This document shows positions 33,871 to 44,082 of a stretch of DNA of 64,000 nucleotides, one piece after another. Made by a program: the position numbers and the translations under genes. This DNA is from Streptococcus himalayensis (GTDB lineage Bacteria; Bacillota; Bacilli; Lactobacillales; Streptococcaceae). The notes under the pieces are model-generated. The model searched no databases. It was given only the letters and a program-made list of their open reading frames with translations, and was not told where the DNA came from. The stretch covers positions 1,693,501 to 1,757,500 of the forward strand of contig NZ_CP016953.1 of assembly GCF_001708305.1 (NCBI RefSeq), read 5' to 3'. How positions within the stretch are numbered: the stretch's first letter is position 1; every line of letters begins with the position of its first letter.

Positions 33871-35484
33871 TTAGTTAGCTTTACTGATATATCTGAGAGG
33901 GAAGGAATTTTCTTCTGGTGCAAAGCGAACTCCTTCTAATTCACCTGTACGATAAACAGAAACGACAGATTGGTAGGTAAGTGGGATGTAAATAGCTTGC
34001 TCATGAAGAATTGTCAAGGCTTTCTTGTAACCTGCATCGACCTTGGCTTCATCTGGCTCAACTAAGGTTTCTTTGATGACCTTGTCCAACTCTGGTTTCA
34101 CATCAAGTGATTCTAGAGAGATATTTTCTGGATGTCCGTGTTCGGCTTTTGCTGTAAGTGCCGTCATCCAAGCATGAGGATCCCACGGAGCTCCCCATGA
34201 ATAGGTTAGCATCATATCAAAGTTTCCAGTTTTAGCATTTGCCCAATAGTCGTCTTCTTCCATAGCTTTTAATTGCACATCAATTCCCAATTTTTTCCAT
34301 TCTCCTTGGAAATATTCTCCCAAGTCTTTATCCGTTGCCTTGGTTGAGATATAAGGCATATTGATGGTCAATTTTTGGCCATCTTTTTCACGAATACCAT
34401 CCGCACCTTTTTTCCAGCCAGCTTCTTCTAGAAGTTTTTCAGCTTTGGCAAGATCATACTCATACGGAGTCAAACCTGCGTCTGCATGAGGGGTTGATTT
34501 TGAGAAAATGGTATCAGCCGGTGTTTCCGTTCCACGGAACAAGTCTTCGGCGATAGATTTCTTATTCATGGCATGATTCATCGCAAGTCGAACTGTTTTG
34601 TCTTTGAAGATTGGCTGAGTAGCATTGAGCAGTAATAAACGAGTTGATAGCGGCTGTGAAACGTCCGTCGTATAAGCTTTGTCTTTTGCGTATTGAGCAA
34701 AGGTATCTAGCCCAATCAAACCATTTCCGTAAAGAAGATCAAGATTTCCAGCTTCAAATTCCAAAGCACGTGTTTGGGCATCTGGAATGATTTTGACCGT
34801 TACTTCTTTTAATTTTGGTTTTTCGCCCCAGTAGTTTTCATTGCGAGCAAAGGTGATATATTCGTTCGGTTTTTTATCCTTGACTACCCATTGACCAGTT
34901 CCGATAGGAGCTTCGACATTATTTTTAGTCGTATCATCTCCCTTTGGAAAACCAGCGTCCCCCAAGAAACGAATTGGACGAATCATTGCTAAATCATACA
35001 AGGTAGCACTGTAGGGCTGTTTGAGGGTCACTTCAAACGTTTGATCATCAATCACCTTGTAGGAATCCAGCTGCTCTGTAAAGCTAAACCAGCTATGATT
35101 CCCCTTATTTTCTGCTGAAAAAATCGTATCAAAATTGCGTTTAACATTTTGAGCAGTGAAGCTTGATCCGTCTGAGAATTTCGCATCGCGAAGTTTAAAG
35201 GTATAGGTCTTGCCATCTTCGCTAATCTTCCAAGATTCTGCCAAAACTGGCTCAATCACGCCATTGTCTCCGTAGCGGACCAAGCCTTCATAGACCATAT
35301 CTTGGATAACAAATTGGTCTGGGTTATACCGGTGAGGATTGACATCCCCAAAATCTTCACCCCAAGCAAGGGTAAGAGTGTCTTTGCTGCCTGCTGCTGG
35401 TGCAGCTGCATTCTTTCCAGACTGACAGGCAACGAGAATCACAGCACATAAGGCTGTTAGTAATGCAAATAATTTCTGTTTCAT
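33871..35484 (-). CDS. nikA: Nickel/cobalt or peptide-binding lipoprotein (NikA-like)
   Basis: A 537-residue family 5 extracellular solute-binding protein. Signal peptide with lipobox LVAC (Cys about residue 20). The body has DVNPHRYNPDQFVIQDMVYEGLV early, shown as DVNPHRYNPDQF, then AESWKISEDGKTYTFKLRDAKFSDG (WKISEDGKTYTFKLR), typical of the SBP_bac_5 family that includes NikA, DppA and OppA. The substrate is not shown by sequence; position inside the cobalamin operon next to CbiMNQO makes a cobalt or nickel chelate likely. Confidence 0.85.
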   Translation of the reverse strand: MKQKLFALLTALCAVILVACQSGKNAAAPAAGSKDTLTLAWGEDFGDVNPHRYNPDQFVIQDMVYEGLVRYGDNGVIEPVLAESWKISEDGKTYTFKLRDAKFSDGSSFTAQNVKRNFDTIFSAENKGNHSWFSFTEQLDSYKVIDDQTFEVTLKQPYSATLYDLAMIRPIRFLGDAGFPKGDDTTKNNVEAPIGTGQWVVKDKKPNEYITFARNENYWGEKPKLKEVTVKIIPDAQTRALEFEAGNLDLLYGNGLIGLDTFAQYAKDKAYTTDVSQPLSTRLLLLNATQPIFKDKTVRLAMNHAMNKKSIAEDLFRGTETPADTIFSKSTPHADAGLTPYEYDLAKAEKLLEEAGWKKGADGIREKDGQKLTINMPYISTKATDKDLGEYFQGEWKKLGIDVQLKAMEEDDYWANAKTGNFDMMLTYSWGAPWDPHAWMTALTAKAEHGHPENISLESLDVKPELDKVIKETLVEPDEAKVDAGYKKALTILHEQAIYIPLTYQSVVSVYRTGELEGVRFAPEENSFPLRYISKAN

Positions 35485-35502
35485 GTTCGTCTTTCTAGGC
35501 CA

Positions 35503-36606
35503 TCAATAATTGCCTTCTAAATAATCGCGAAGCTCTTCTACAAAAGAACTAGGTAGTTGTAAATGCTCTTGCAAATCATCTTTATATCGAAGGATGATCT
35601 CCTCTTCTCGCTGGTCGAGAATCTTTTGCGTCCAATCAGGATCTAATAGCAAGGCACGCCCCAGAGCAAACAAAGGAATACCAGCTTCTAGCACCTTTTG
35701 AGCATCTGCGGCTGTTTGAATACCTCCAACCGCAATCAACGGCACACGCTGATCAATCTTTTTCAAAATCTGATGCACAATCGGTTCACCTTCTTTTGGA
35801 TTGCGAAGAGAAGACTGCCAAACTTGATTGACTGACATATGCAGATAATCCACATCAAGACGAATTAACTGTTCCAATAATTGCAAGGTATCATAGAGCT
35901 GAATACCTGGCTCCTCAATTTCCTCTGGAGAGAAACGATAACCGATGAGAAAAGGCCGATTGGCTTCTTCTTTCACCAAAGCCTTGGCTTTTTTCAACAA
36001 GGTCTTGGCAAAACGCATTCGGTTATTGAGTGTCCCGCCCCACTTGTCCTTCCGTCTATTAGAGTGTGGGGAGAGAAATTGCTGAATCAGATAGGTATTG
36101 GCTCCGTGGAGCTCGACCCCATCCCACCCTGCTTTGATAGCGCGGCGAATCGCATCTAGAAAAGCGGTCATCACCTCATCAACTTCTTCGTAGCTAAGTG
36201 CACGAGGGGTGTCCACATAGCCATGCAAAGCCTTGACAGCACTTGGGGCGACTGGTTGTCCTTCAATGACATCGGGTAAAACCATCCGACCACCGTGGTA
36301 AAGTTGAAGAACAGCCAAACAGCCCTTATCTTGAATGGCTTTTGCCAACCGACTCAACCCTTCAATTTTATCATCTTCTGCTGCACTAAAGCTGTCTGCA
36401 AAAGCTTGTCCTTGGGGGTGGACATAGGCACTGCCGGTAATAATCATACCGACCCCTTCAGCACGCCTTGCATAGTAGTCAATATCTGCCTGCGATACAT
36501 AGCCACCTGGATCACAGGCAGAAATGGTCATTGGGGCTAAAATCACACGATTGCGTGTTCGCAAACCATTTGAAAATACGAAGCATTCTTGAATAGATGT
36601 TTCCAT
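35503..36606 (-). CDS. Old yellow enzyme-family NADH:flavin oxidoreductase
   Basis: A 367-residue FMN enzyme with the OYE barrel: NRVILAPMTISACDPGGYVS at the start, YHGGRM, DGVELHGANTYLIQQFLSPHSNRR (catalytic region, DGVELHGANTYL), and the C-terminal FMN phosphate loop with VGGIQTAADAQ and FALGRALLLDPDW. I chose the ATG at 36606, preceded by AAAGGAGGAATCCT and sharing one base with the cobC stop. Role in the operon is unknown; it may reduce a corrin or act on an unrelated enone. The family call is firm. Confidence 0.85.
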   Translation of the reverse strand: METSIQECFVFSNGLRTRNRVILAPMTISACDPGGYVSQADIDYYARRAEGVGMIITGSAYVHPQGQAFADSFSAAEDDKIEGLSRLAKAIQDKGCLAVLQLYHGGRMVLPDVIEGQPVAPSAVKALHGYVDTPRALSYEEVDEVMTAFLDAIRRAIKAGWDGVELHGANTYLIQQFLSPHSNRRKDKWGGTLNNRMRFAKTLLKKAKALVKEEANRPFLIGYRFSPEEIEEPGIQLYDTLQLLEQLIRLDVDYLHMSVNQVWQSSLRNPKEGEPIVHQILKKIDQRVPLIAVGGIQTAADAQKVLEAGIPLFALGRALLLDPDWTQKILDQREEEIILRYKDDLQEHLQLPSSFVEELRDYLEGNY

Positions 36607-37196
36607 TAGGATTCCTCCTTTCCGTTTAAAATAGAGATGTGCCATTCATCAGAATGGCGGTTGTCAAAGCACGTGACCGTTCCTTGGGGAAAATCAATAT
36701 CCCAAAAGACAGCTTGAGTATCAATCAATCGTTGATAAATCAACCGCAAAACACCCAAATGGGCGACAATTGCAATGCTGTCCTTGGAATGGCGAACCGC
36801 CAAGTCATCAATCACTTGCCAAACACGTTGTTGAAAATGGGCAAACTCTTCTGCATCAGGTGGAGTTACCTCAAAAGGGGCCTCTAGCCAAGCCTGCCAT
36901 TCCTTGGGGTAGCGAGCTTCAATCTCATCTGCCGTCAATCCCTCCCATTTCCCAAAGCCCTTTTCATCGAGATCTAGGATGCTCGTTAACCCGGAGTCAA
37001 ATATGACACGAGCGGTTTCTTTCGTCCGTTTAAGAGAGCTAGTATAAATGTGGGAAACAGGATAATTTGCCATAATAGTCTGTAATTGCAGGGCTTGCTG
37101 TTTGCCGCGTTCATTAATCGATACATCGGCACTACCATAAAAGCACCGTGCTTTATTGTAATCGGTCTCGCCGTGTCGCATAAGAAAAATCTTCAT
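36606..37196 (-). CDS. cobC: Alpha-ribazole phosphatase-like histidine phosphatase
   Basis: A 196-residue enzyme of the histidine phosphatase superfamily. Catalytic motif LMRHGETDYN with His8, CFYGSADVSINERG typical of cobC/PGAM, and the second His in VAHLGVLR. In cobalamin synthesis it removes the 5'-phosphate of alpha-ribazole-phosphate or of adenosylcobalamin-phosphate. The neighbours cobS and cobU strongly support this role. It overlaps cobS by 4 bp. Confidence 0.88.
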   Translation of the reverse strand: MKIFLMRHGETDYNKARCFYGSADVSINERGKQQALQLQTIMANYPVSHIYTSSLKRTKETARVIFDSGLTSILDLDEKGFGKWEGLTADEIEARYPKEWQAWLEAPFEVTPPDAEEFAHFQQRVWQVIDDLAVRHSKDSIAIVAHLGVLRLIYQRLIDTQAVFWDIDFPQGTVTCFDNRHSDEWHISILNGKEES

Positions 37197-37915
37197 ACCA
37201 TCAATCCTAGGAGTAATAAAATCTGAGAAATTTCAACGAAGGCTCCCAAGGTATCTCCCGTATGACCATCGATTTTTTTATAGACAAAACGCCGATAACC
37301 GATAGCACCGAGAAATACTAAGAAATAACCTAGAAGTCCCTTTAGCCCAAAGCCAAAGCCCAACACCAAGATGGGAAGGATTTGGGCCAGAGCGATTTGC
37401 ACAAGCGTCGTTCCTGCAAAGAATTGACCAGAGCCACCTGTTGCACGCGCATATTTCATCTGATAGAGTTGCAAAGCCAAGCCAGCTTTTCCAATCATCG
37501 TCAAGCAGGCAACAATGAGCCACTTGGGTTCTGGTAGATAAGTGTAAGAAATCATCATGAGCCCATAATACAAGATGAGTGCCAGAACACCATTGCTCCC
37601 AATGCGACTGTCCTTCATAATCTCAAGCATACGTTCTTTGTTTCGAGAGGAAAACAAGCCATCTGCCATGTCTGCTAGCCCATCCAGATGAAATCCTCCT
37701 GTCAGTAACACATCAAATGCAAGGGTCAAGACCCAAGAAACGACACCTGGCAAAATCAGCTGAGCTAAATAGTAAAAGAGAGCAGATAGCGACCCCAGCA
37801 AGAGACCAAATAAGGTAATGATTGGAATACCTTTTCGCACATAGCTCAAATCCACTTCCTTATTGATGACAATCCGACTGAAAAATTGGGTGTAAATAAT
37901 CAAGGCTTGAATCAT
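37193..37915 (-). CDS. cobS: Adenosylcobinamide-GDP ribazoletransferase (cobalamin synthase)
   Basis: A 240-residue integral membrane enzyme joining adenosylcobinamide-GDP and alpha-ribazole(-phosphate). About six membrane segments, with the family motif GGFHLDGLADMADGLFSSR (acidic residues that bind Mg) at about residues 80-98, and RIGSNGVLAL. I chose the ATG at 37915, which overlaps the cobU stop as ATGA; a longer frame starts with TTG. The length agrees with usual CobS (about 245). Confidence 0.93.
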   Translation of the reverse strand: MIQALIIYTQFFSRIVINKEVDLSYVRKGIPIITLFGLLLGSLSALFYYLAQLILPGVVSWVLTLAFDVLLTGGFHLDGLADMADGLFSSRNKERMLEIMKDSRIGSNGVLALILYYGLMMISYTYLPEPKWLIVACLTMIGKAGLALQLYQMKYARATGGSGQFFAGTTLVQIALAQILPILVLGFGFGLKGLLGYFLVFLGAIGYRRFVYKKIDGHTGDTLGAFVEISQILLLLGLMV

Positions 37916-38496
37916 TTTAATCGCTGTGATAGTCCACAAATAACAAGATAGACCTCACTTGCCTCCTTTGCCAATCTTTGGTTGATAGTCCCCAGAACAT
38001 CCCTAAAATAGCGACCTAGCTTGGTTTCAGGGACAATGCCAAGACCTATTTCATTGGTCACGACATACAGGGTCATATCTTTTTCCTGCACAGCCTGTAA
38101 AATAGCTGTCCACTCTTCTTCAATTTTCTGCGTTACAAGTGCTTGTTGCTCCTTGCTTAAAAACTGGTCGTCTTCCATCTGTAACTTTTCTGGGAAATGT
38201 TGTGCAATCGCATCAAATAAAACATTGGTGGTCAGCATGGTCGCACAGTCAAGAAGATAGTAGTCGTAGGCTTGTTGCGAGAGCCATTTGCCAATCTGGG
38301 CGTATTGCTCATGAGTTGCCCAAGATTTGGGGCGACGTTCTTGGTGTAAACGTACCCGTTCCTGCCATTCTTCATCCTTATGCTTACTGACGCCTGTTGC
38401 AATGTAGCAAACCTTGTCCTTGTCCCAGATTTGCTCTTCCGTAAAGCGGGATTTGCCACTTCGAGCACCACCTGTCACTAAAATGAGCTTACCCAT
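37912..38496 (-). CDS. cobU: Adenosylcobinamide kinase / guanylyltransferase
   Basis: A 194-residue bifunctional enzyme that phosphorylates adenosylcobinamide and transfers GMP. P-loop GGARSGKS (residues 7-14), the ATG-like segment [18 protein letters not shown] with a His that takes GMP (HQERRPKSW), and [13 protein letters not shown] chose the ATG at 38496, with TTTGGAG upstream; the longer frame overlaps hemL too far. It overlaps the hemL stop by 8 bp. Confidence 0.94.
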   Translation of the reverse strand: MGKLILVTGGARSGKSRFTEEQIWDKDKVCYIATGVSKHKDEEWQERVRLHQERRPKSWATHEQYAQIGKWLSQQAYDYYLLDCATMLTTNVLFDAIAQHFPEKLQMEDDQFLSKEQQALVTQKIEEEWTAILQAVQEKDMTLYVVTNEIGLGIVPETKLGRYFRDVLGTINQRLAKEASEVYLVICGLSQRLK

Positions 38497-39775
38497 ATAT
38501 TTCTCCAAATACTTCTTCAAAAGCTGTGAGCGTTGCTTCAATATCCTCTTTTGTATGAGCCGTAGACATAAAATTCGACTCATACTGAGAAGGCGCTAGG
38601 TAAATTCCTTTGGCTAGCAGGGATTGGTAAACCTTGGCAAATAACTCTTGGTCACTGTTTTTGGAATCCTCGAAATTCCGAACAGGTTCTGGATTGAAGA
38701 AAAAGCCAAACATGGTTCCGCGATGAACGACTTGAAGAGGGACTTGGTACTTGTCAGCCAAAGATTTAAGACCATGGCAAAGCTGTTCTACTCGCTCTTC
38801 CATTTGCTGGAAGAGTTCTGGTGTCAAACCCTTAACCGTTTCGTATCCAGCCGTCATGGCAATAGGATTACCTGATAAGGTTCCTGCTTGGTAAATCGCA
38901 CCAAGTGGCGCAACAGCCTCCATGTACTCTTTCTTTCCACCAAAGACTGCAACAGGAAAACCGCCGCCGACAACCTTTCCAAGACAGAGCAAGTCAGGCT
39001 CGACCTGATAAAGGCCTGTGGCACCTGTGTAACTAGCTCGAAATCCTGTCATTACTTCGTCCATGATAAACAGTGCGCCGTATTGCTTGGTCAGTTTACG
39101 AATCAGCTGGATAAAGTCTGGATCTGCTGGAATTAGCCCCATATTGCCGGCTACCCCTTCGATGATGACCCCTGCGATATCTTGTCCGTGCTGTTCAAAG
39201 CATTGGCGTAAGGCTTCTTGATCATTATAGGGAAGCGTCAGGGTATCTTGCACGGTCGCAGCTGGAACACCGGGAGAATTTGGCAATCCAAACGTAGCGA
39301 CACCAGAGCCAGCTTGCACAAGAAAAGCATCGCTATGGCCGTGGTAACATCCTATAAATTTGATAATTTTATCTCTCTTAGTCACCCCTCGTGCCACCCG
39401 AATCGCACTCATAGTGGCTTCAGTACCTGAGCTGACCATACGTAGACGCTCTAGGTATGGCACTCGTTCTTGCAGAAGTTTGCCCAGACGCGTTTCTAAA
39501 GGGCTAGGTGCTCCATAACTGGTCCCCTTATCAACAGCTTCCTTGACTGCTCTTATAACTTGGTCTTTGGCATGCCCTAAAATCATCGGCCCCCACGATA
39601 AAACATAATCGATATAGCGATTGCCATCAACATCATAGAGATAGGCTCCTTTGGCCTTATCGATAAAAAGAGGACTTCCTCCGACAGCTTTAAAGGCTCG
39701 GACAGGACTATTAACCCCTCCAGGAAAAATCTCTTTTGCGTGTTCAAAAGCTTGCTTTGACGCTTCCGTACTCAT
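38489..39775 (-). CDS. hemL: Glutamate-1-semialdehyde 2,1-aminomutase
   Basis: A 428-residue PLP enzyme that makes 5-aminolevulinate from glutamate-1-semialdehyde. [11 protein letters not shown] at the start, [24 protein letters not shown], and the Schiff-base lysine in [13 protein letters not shown], followed by [24 protein letters not shown] precedes the ATG, one base after hemB. With HemA it forms the C5 pathway that supplies the corrin ring. Confidence 0.96.
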   Translation of the reverse strand: MSTEASKQAFEHAKEIFPGGVNSPVRAFKAVGGSPLFIDKAKGAYLYDVDGNRYIDYVLSWGPMILGHAKDQVIRAVKEAVDKGTSYGAPSPLETRLGKLLQERVPYLERLRMVSSGTEATMSAIRVARGVTKRDKIIKFIGCYHGHSDAFLVQAGSGVATFGLPNSPGVPAATVQDTLTLPYNDQEALRQCFEQHGQDIAGVIIEGVAGNMGLIPADPDFIQLIRKLTKQYGALFIMDEVMTGFRASYTGATGLYQVEPDLLCLGKVVGGGFPVAVFGGKKEYMEAVAPLGAIYQAGTLSGNPIAMTAGYETVKGLTPELFQQMEERVEQLCHGLKSLADKYQVPLQVVHRGTMFGFFFNPEPVRNFEDSKNSDQELFAKVYQSLLAKGIYLAPSQYESNFMSTAHTKEDIEATLTAFEEVFGEIYG

Positions 39776-39776
39776 A

Positions 39777-40757
39777 CTAGCCTCCTTTTTTGGATAGATA
39801 AACCGCTAAATCCTTGGCAAAATAGGTGATAATAATATCTGCCCCAGCTCTCTTCATGCCAAGAAGGGTTTCTAACATGACTTTTTCTTCATCAATCCAG
39901 CCGTTTTGTGCTGCTGCCTTAATCATACTGTATTCACCACTGACATTATAGGCCACCAAAGGCAGATGGCTTTGATTTTTCACATCACGGAGAATATCTA
40001 AAAAGGCTAATGCTGGTTTGACCATTAGGAAATCAGCTCCCTCTTCTTCATCGCTTTTTGCTTCTCTCAAGGCTTCCAAACGATTGGCTGGATCCATCTG
40101 ATAGGTTTTTCGATCCCCAAAGGCTGGTGCACTTTCACCAGCATCTCGAAACGGACCATAAAAGCTAGAGGCAAATTTAATGGCATAAGACATGATGGCG
40201 ATATCCTCAAATCCAGCCTCATCAAGTCCCTTGCGAATAGCATAGACATAGCCGTCCATGGCATTTGATGGAGCGATGATATCCGCTCCAGCCCTAGCTT
40301 GGCTAACAGCCACTTCTACCAAACGCTCTAAGGAAGCATCATTTAAGACTTGCTCCCCTTCTAAAATCCCACAATGTCCATGGCTCGTAAATTCACACAA
40401 ACATGTATCAGCTACCACCAATACTTCTGGGAAATGATTTTTAATTAGACGGATGGCTTGCTGGACAATACCATCTTCTGCTGAGGCTTGCGAGCCAATC
40501 TCATCCTTATGGATAGGAATTCCAAAAATGATAAAGGATTTAATTCCCAACTCCACACAAGCTGCGACTTCTGCTAATACATCTGTCAAGGAAAATTGGA
40601 AAACGCCTGGCATCGACGAGACTTCTTGCTTTTCTTCCAATCCTTCCTTCACAAATAAAGGCTGAATAACATCGTGAACAGAAAGCGACGTTTCTCTCAC
40701 CATGTCTCGCATGGCTGCCGTCCGTCTTAATCTCCGATGTCTTGTAAATGATTTCAT
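39777..40757 (-). CDS. hemB: Porphobilinogen synthase (ALA dehydratase)
   Basis: A 326-residue aldolase-fold enzyme condensing two 5-aminolevulinates. [17 protein letters not shown] start, a metal-binding Cys set in [15 protein letters not shown] (the DTCLCEYTxHGHC zinc type), active lysines in [14 protein letters not shown] and [13 protein letters not shown]. Overlaps hemD by 4 bp. Complete by length. Confidence 0.96.
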   Translation of the reverse strand: MKSFTRHRRLRRTAAMRDMVRETSLSVHDVIQPLFVKEGLEEKQEVSSMPGVFQFSLTDVLAEVAACVELGIKSFIIFGIPIHKDEIGSQASAEDGIVQQAIRLIKNHFPEVLVVADTCLCEFTSHGHCGILEGEQVLNDASLERLVEVAVSQARAGADIIAPSNAMDGYVYAIRKGLDEAGFEDIAIMSYAIKFASSFYGPFRDAGESAPAFGDRKTYQMDPANRLEALREAKSDEEEGADFLMVKPALAFLDILRDVKNQSHLPLVAYNVSGEYSMIKAAAQNGWIDEEKVMLETLLGMKRAGADIIITYFAKDLAVYLSKKGG

Positions 40758-41467
40758 AACGTCTCCCTTCGTATGATTTCTTCGACCATCCTCTCAATGG
40801 ATGGTGTAGTCGGCATCATCGAAACGACACCCCCATCTGCTTCGACTGCTTTTTGGGTACTGGTTCCGATGACTGCGATAGCATGACCCTTGGGTAAGTG
40901 TTCACACACTGCATGAAAACTTTGCCAAGCCGATGGACTGGCAAAGGTCCAGATAAGCTCTTCTTCGTTTAAAAGAGGGGGAATTTGGCCTTGCCCAACT
41001 GGATTGTATTGGGTATCATAGAGTGGCCAAGCCAGTACTTCATGCCCTCCTTCTCGCAAGCTCTCAGCAAGAACAGGATTTGACAAACTACTTTGAGGCA
41101 ATAAAATCTTTTGAGTAGTGTATCCCAAGGCAAGCCATTCTTGGGCAAAATCCTTGGCATACTGAGAGTTGGATTCAAAATCTATCTTATGTCCCAACTT
41201 CGTTAACACTCGACTGGTTTGATGACCGATAGTTGCTAGTTGAGGCAAGGGGGTCTTTAAATAAGGTAATAAAAATTCTGCAGCAATAGCACTCGTAAAA
41301 AAGACCCAATCCATTTGAGGAATACTCTCTAGGATTTCCTTGGGCATAGGATTGGGCTGACAATGGATTAGAGGAAGATGGCGAACCCTGAAACCCACCG
41401 CCTCTAGCTGAGTTTGCAAGTGATTATCCAAGGGATGTTCTCGTGTAAAAACCACTGTCTTTGTCAT
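40754..41467 (-). CDS. hemD: Uroporphyrinogen-III synthase, stand-alone
   Basis: A 237-residue two-lobed enzyme that cyclises hydroxymethylbilane to uroporphyrinogen III. Although the family is divergent, key features are visible: VFTREH at the start, [42 protein letters not shown] and [17 protein letters not shown] chose the ATG at 41467, which has GGGGGA six bases upstream and overlaps hemC as ATGA. A second HemD-like domain is fused to CobA further upstream in the operon, but that one lacks the FTS motifs. Confidence 0.88.
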   Translation of the reverse strand: MTKTVVFTREHPLDNHLQTQLEAVGFRVRHLPLIHCQPNPMPKEILESIPQMDWVFFTSAIAAEFLLPYLKTPLPQLATIGHQTSRVLTKLGHKIDFESNSQYAKDFAQEWLALGYTTQKILLPQSSLSNPVLAESLREGGHEVLAWPLYDTQYNPVGQGQIPPLLNEEELIWTFASPSAWQSFHAVCEHLPKGHAIAVIGTSTQKAVEADGGVVSMMPTTPSIERMVEEIIRRETL

Positions 41468-42372
41468 GAAATCCCCCAAGCTCCTTGAGCAGCCAATTTG
41501 TCAACCGCTTCTTTTGCTAAGGTATCAGGGGCTTGCCCTGTCACACAAGCATAGAGACACGTACCTTCTTTAGTCGCTAACATAACGTCTAACTGATAGC
41601 CTGCTGGTAATTTCTGAGCATAGGCCGCGATAGGAAAGGTACAGTCCGCATTCATCAGAGCAAGAACCTCTCGCTCAATCGTCACGCATGCCGCAGTCTG
41701 CTCATCATGAATACTCTGTAAGATTGCTACAAGCTCTGGGTCCTCTTTTCGGCATTCAATCGCTAGAGCTCCTTGAGAAATAGCGGGTAAACAAGTTTCC
41801 AAGGTTAACGGCTCGATATGTAAGCCCCCTTGCTCCAACCAGCCCATACGTGATAGACCTGCCATCGCTAGGACAATGGCATCATATTCTCCATTTTGCA
41901 CCTTTTGAATACGCGTATCGATATTGCCACGTAGTTCGCAGATGGTTAAATCTGGTCGAACCTTTAGGAGCTGTGCCTGACGTCGTAGGCTACTGGTTCC
42001 CACACGAGCACCTTTTGGCAAATTGTCCAAGGTTTGACCGGCTTGATGAAAAATCAAGCAATCACGCACATCTTCGCGGCGAGGAATAGCCCCTAGCTGG
42101 CAGCCTTCCACCAAAAGAGCAGGCATATCTTTTAAACTATGGACAGCTATATCGATTTCTTTAGCAAGCAAAGCTCGTTCAATCTCTTTCACAAACACCC
42201 CTTTTCCTCCAATTTCTTGGAGACTGATGGTGTTGAGACGATCTCCCTTCGTTTGATAGGGTACCAATTCAAAGGTGAGATCTGGATGTTGTTCTTCAAG
42301 AAGGGCGAGGACTTGCTTGGTTTGGGTCTGGGCTAACTTACTTTTTCTCGTTCCAACTTTAATGGTGGTCAT
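41464..42372 (-). CDS. hemC: Hydroxymethylbilane synthase (porphobilinogen deaminase)
   Basis: A 302-residue enzyme that polymerises four porphobilinogens on a dipyrromethane cofactor. VGTRKSKLAQTQTKQVL start, HSLKDMPA with the catalytic Asp, VGTSSLRRQAQLL, and a cofactor-binding Cys in MNADCTFPIAAYA (the usual motif is closer to GGCQVPIG). Overlaps hemA by 14 bp. Confidence 0.95.
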   Translation of the reverse strand: MTTIKVGTRKSKLAQTQTKQVLALLEEQHPDLTFELVPYQTKGDRLNTISLQEIGGKGVFVKEIERALLAKEIDIAVHSLKDMPALLVEGCQLGAIPRREDVRDCLIFHQAGQTLDNLPKGARVGTSSLRRQAQLLKVRPDLTICELRGNIDTRIQKVQNGEYDAIVLAMAGLSRMGWLEQGGLHIEPLTLETCLPAISQGALAIECRKEDPELVAILQSIHDEQTAACVTIEREVLALMNADCTFPIAAYAQKLPAGYQLDVMLATKEGTCLYACVTGQAPDTLAKEAVDKLAAQGAWGIS

Positions 42373-43618
42373 CTTCCAATCCTTTCTTTCCTTGCTCTAA
42401 GCCAAAAATCTTACAAATCAAGGCAATATCATAGTGAGAATTTTCCCCAATCGACATTTCCTTCAACTGTAAAATCGGCTCTTTCAAAATTTGATTGACA
42501 ACACTCTTCATGTGCTTAGAAATCTGTTTTTCTTCTCGCGGAGTCATATCTGGAAGTTTCCGCTTTAAACTCTCTAAAGAGCTGGCTTGTGCTTCCAAAG
42601 CTCGCTCTCTCAACTCTCGAATTAAAGGAACAATCCCCAACTGTTGCTTCCATTCATCAAATTTTAGAAGCTCCGTCTCCACTTCTGCTGCAATTTTTAC
42701 AGCAATTTCTTCACGCTCTGCTCGATAAATCTCTAGCTGATTGGTCAAGTTTTCAATGGTGTATAGTTGCAAATCGCTACTTGGATGAATCGTTCTTGGC
42801 AAACAAAGGTCAAAGGCAATCACATCAGGCTTCAGCATAGATGGAAACAGGATGTATTCCCCTGTTTTCACGGCAGAAAAGACAACATCTGCTTGCTGAG
42901 CTATTTCTTCCAATTCTTCCCAAGAATGGGCTGACACACGTGAATCCTGCAAAAAAGGATGGGCTTTTTCGACCGTTCGATTTAGAAGCAAGATAGATGA
43001 AAATGGCTTTTGCAAGGCGTATTTGGTCACTAATTGACCGATTTCTCCTAAGCCAATAATGGCAATTGTCTTATTCTCATAGTCAAAGCCAAGAATATCC
43101 AACTGCTGCATGGCTGTTAGACTGATGGAAATCGGCCGTGCGTTAATACGGTATTCATCATGCATCCGTTTGGCAAAGGTCAAGACCTGACGAGATACCT
43201 CATTTAAAACAATCCCAGTCGTTCCTGCCTCTTTTGCCCGTTGGAAAGCCTGCTTCAATTGCCCTAAAATCTGTGTTTCTCCCAAGATTTTAGACTCCAA
43301 GCCAATCGACACTCTCAGCAAATGGCGCAGCACTTCTTCTTTTTCTTTAAATACTAGATAAGGCTCAATAGCCTCGGTTGCTACACCAAAGCAATCTGCT
43401 AAAAAATGCTTAGCATAATAGCGTCCTGTATGTAATTGATCGACGACTAAATAAAGTTCTGTCCGATTGCAAGTGGAGACAATGACATCTTCTAAAACAC
43501 TTTTTTCTCGGTAGAGTCGCTTTAGGGATTCCTCCATGTGTTCCTCTGAAAAATGCAGTTTTTCCAGCACAGCTAAGGGAGTTTCCTTATGGGTCAATCC
43601 TACATACAATAAATACAT
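42359..43618 (-). CDS. hemA: Glutamyl-tRNA reductase
   Basis: A 419-residue NADPH enzyme, the first committed step of tetrapyrrole synthesis from glutamyl-tRNA. VGLTHKETPLAVLEKL start, STCNRTELYLVV with the catalytic Cys (about residue 50), GLESKILGETQILGQLK, the Rossmann motif IIGLGEIGQLV and the C-terminal dimerisation helix. GAGG precedes the ATG. In a streptococcus without haem synthesis this serves cobalamin. Confidence 0.95.
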   Translation of the reverse strand: MYLLYVGLTHKETPLAVLEKLHFSEEHMEESLKRLYREKSVLEDVIVSTCNRTELYLVVDQLHTGRYYAKHFLADCFGVATEAIEPYLVFKEKEEVLRHLLRVSIGLESKILGETQILGQLKQAFQRAKEAGTTGIVLNEVSRQVLTFAKRMHDEYRINARPISISLTAMQQLDILGFDYENKTIAIIGLGEIGQLVTKYALQKPFSSILLLNRTVEKAHPFLQDSRVSAHSWEELEEIAQQADVVFSAVKTGEYILFPSMLKPDVIAFDLCLPRTIHPSSDLQLYTIENLTNQLEIYRAEREEIAVKIAAEVETELLKFDEWKQQLGIVPLIRELRERALEAQASSLESLKRKLPDMTPREEKQISKHMKSVVNQILKEPILQLKEMSIGENSHYDIALICKIFGLEQGKKGLEDDHH

Positions 43619-43640
43619 ATCACAATCCTCTTTCTTGTCT

Positions 43641-44072
43641 CTATAATTCGTCTAAAATGGTTTCTAATTTCCTTCGAATTTCCTTAGACCGTGCAGGAGA
43701 TAAGCCATTGGTAGAAATCATGACTGAAAAGTCCTTGGCGCGTGCGATAGCAACATTATAAAAATCCGAAAAATGCTTATCTCCAGTGTTATTGACTAGC
43801 TGACTTGGATGGGCATCTTCCATGACTTGGCGATTGATAGCTTCCTGATCTGTACAAGCAAAAACAAGTTTCGCCTGGTCCAAATCACCCGTCTGATACG
43901 GACGATCAATCCAGTGGACACGAGTCGCGTCAATCATGTCATGGAGAGTTGGACTGACAACCGTCACGTGAGCCCCAGCTTCAAGCAAGGTTTTAATCTT
44001 TCTTGAAGCTACAAGACCACCACCAATGACCACTACTGGTTTTTCCTGAATGTTAATCATGACTGGGTACAT
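43641..44072 (-). CDS. Precorrin-2 dehydrogenase (SirC/Met8 N-domain type)
   Basis: A 143-residue NAD-dependent dehydrogenase that oxidises precorrin-2 to sirohydrochlorin (factor II), the substrate of CbiK. Rossmann motif VVIGGGLVASRKIKTLLEAGA near residues 14-34 (VVIGGGLVASRKIK) followed by VTVVSPTL, and the HVVNTGD-like VNNTGDKHFSDFYN. It lacks the chelatase and methylase domains of CysG. Start at ATG 44072; AGGTGA lies six bases upstream. Confidence 0.88.
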   Translation of the reverse strand: MYPVMINIQEKPVVVIGGGLVASRKIKTLLEAGAHVTVVSPTLHDMIDATRVHWIDRPYQTGDLDQAKLVFACTDQEAINRQVMEDAHPSQLVNNTGDKHFSDFYNVAIARAKDFSVMISTNGLSPARSKEIRRKLETILDEL

Positions 44073-44082
44073 GGACAATCAC

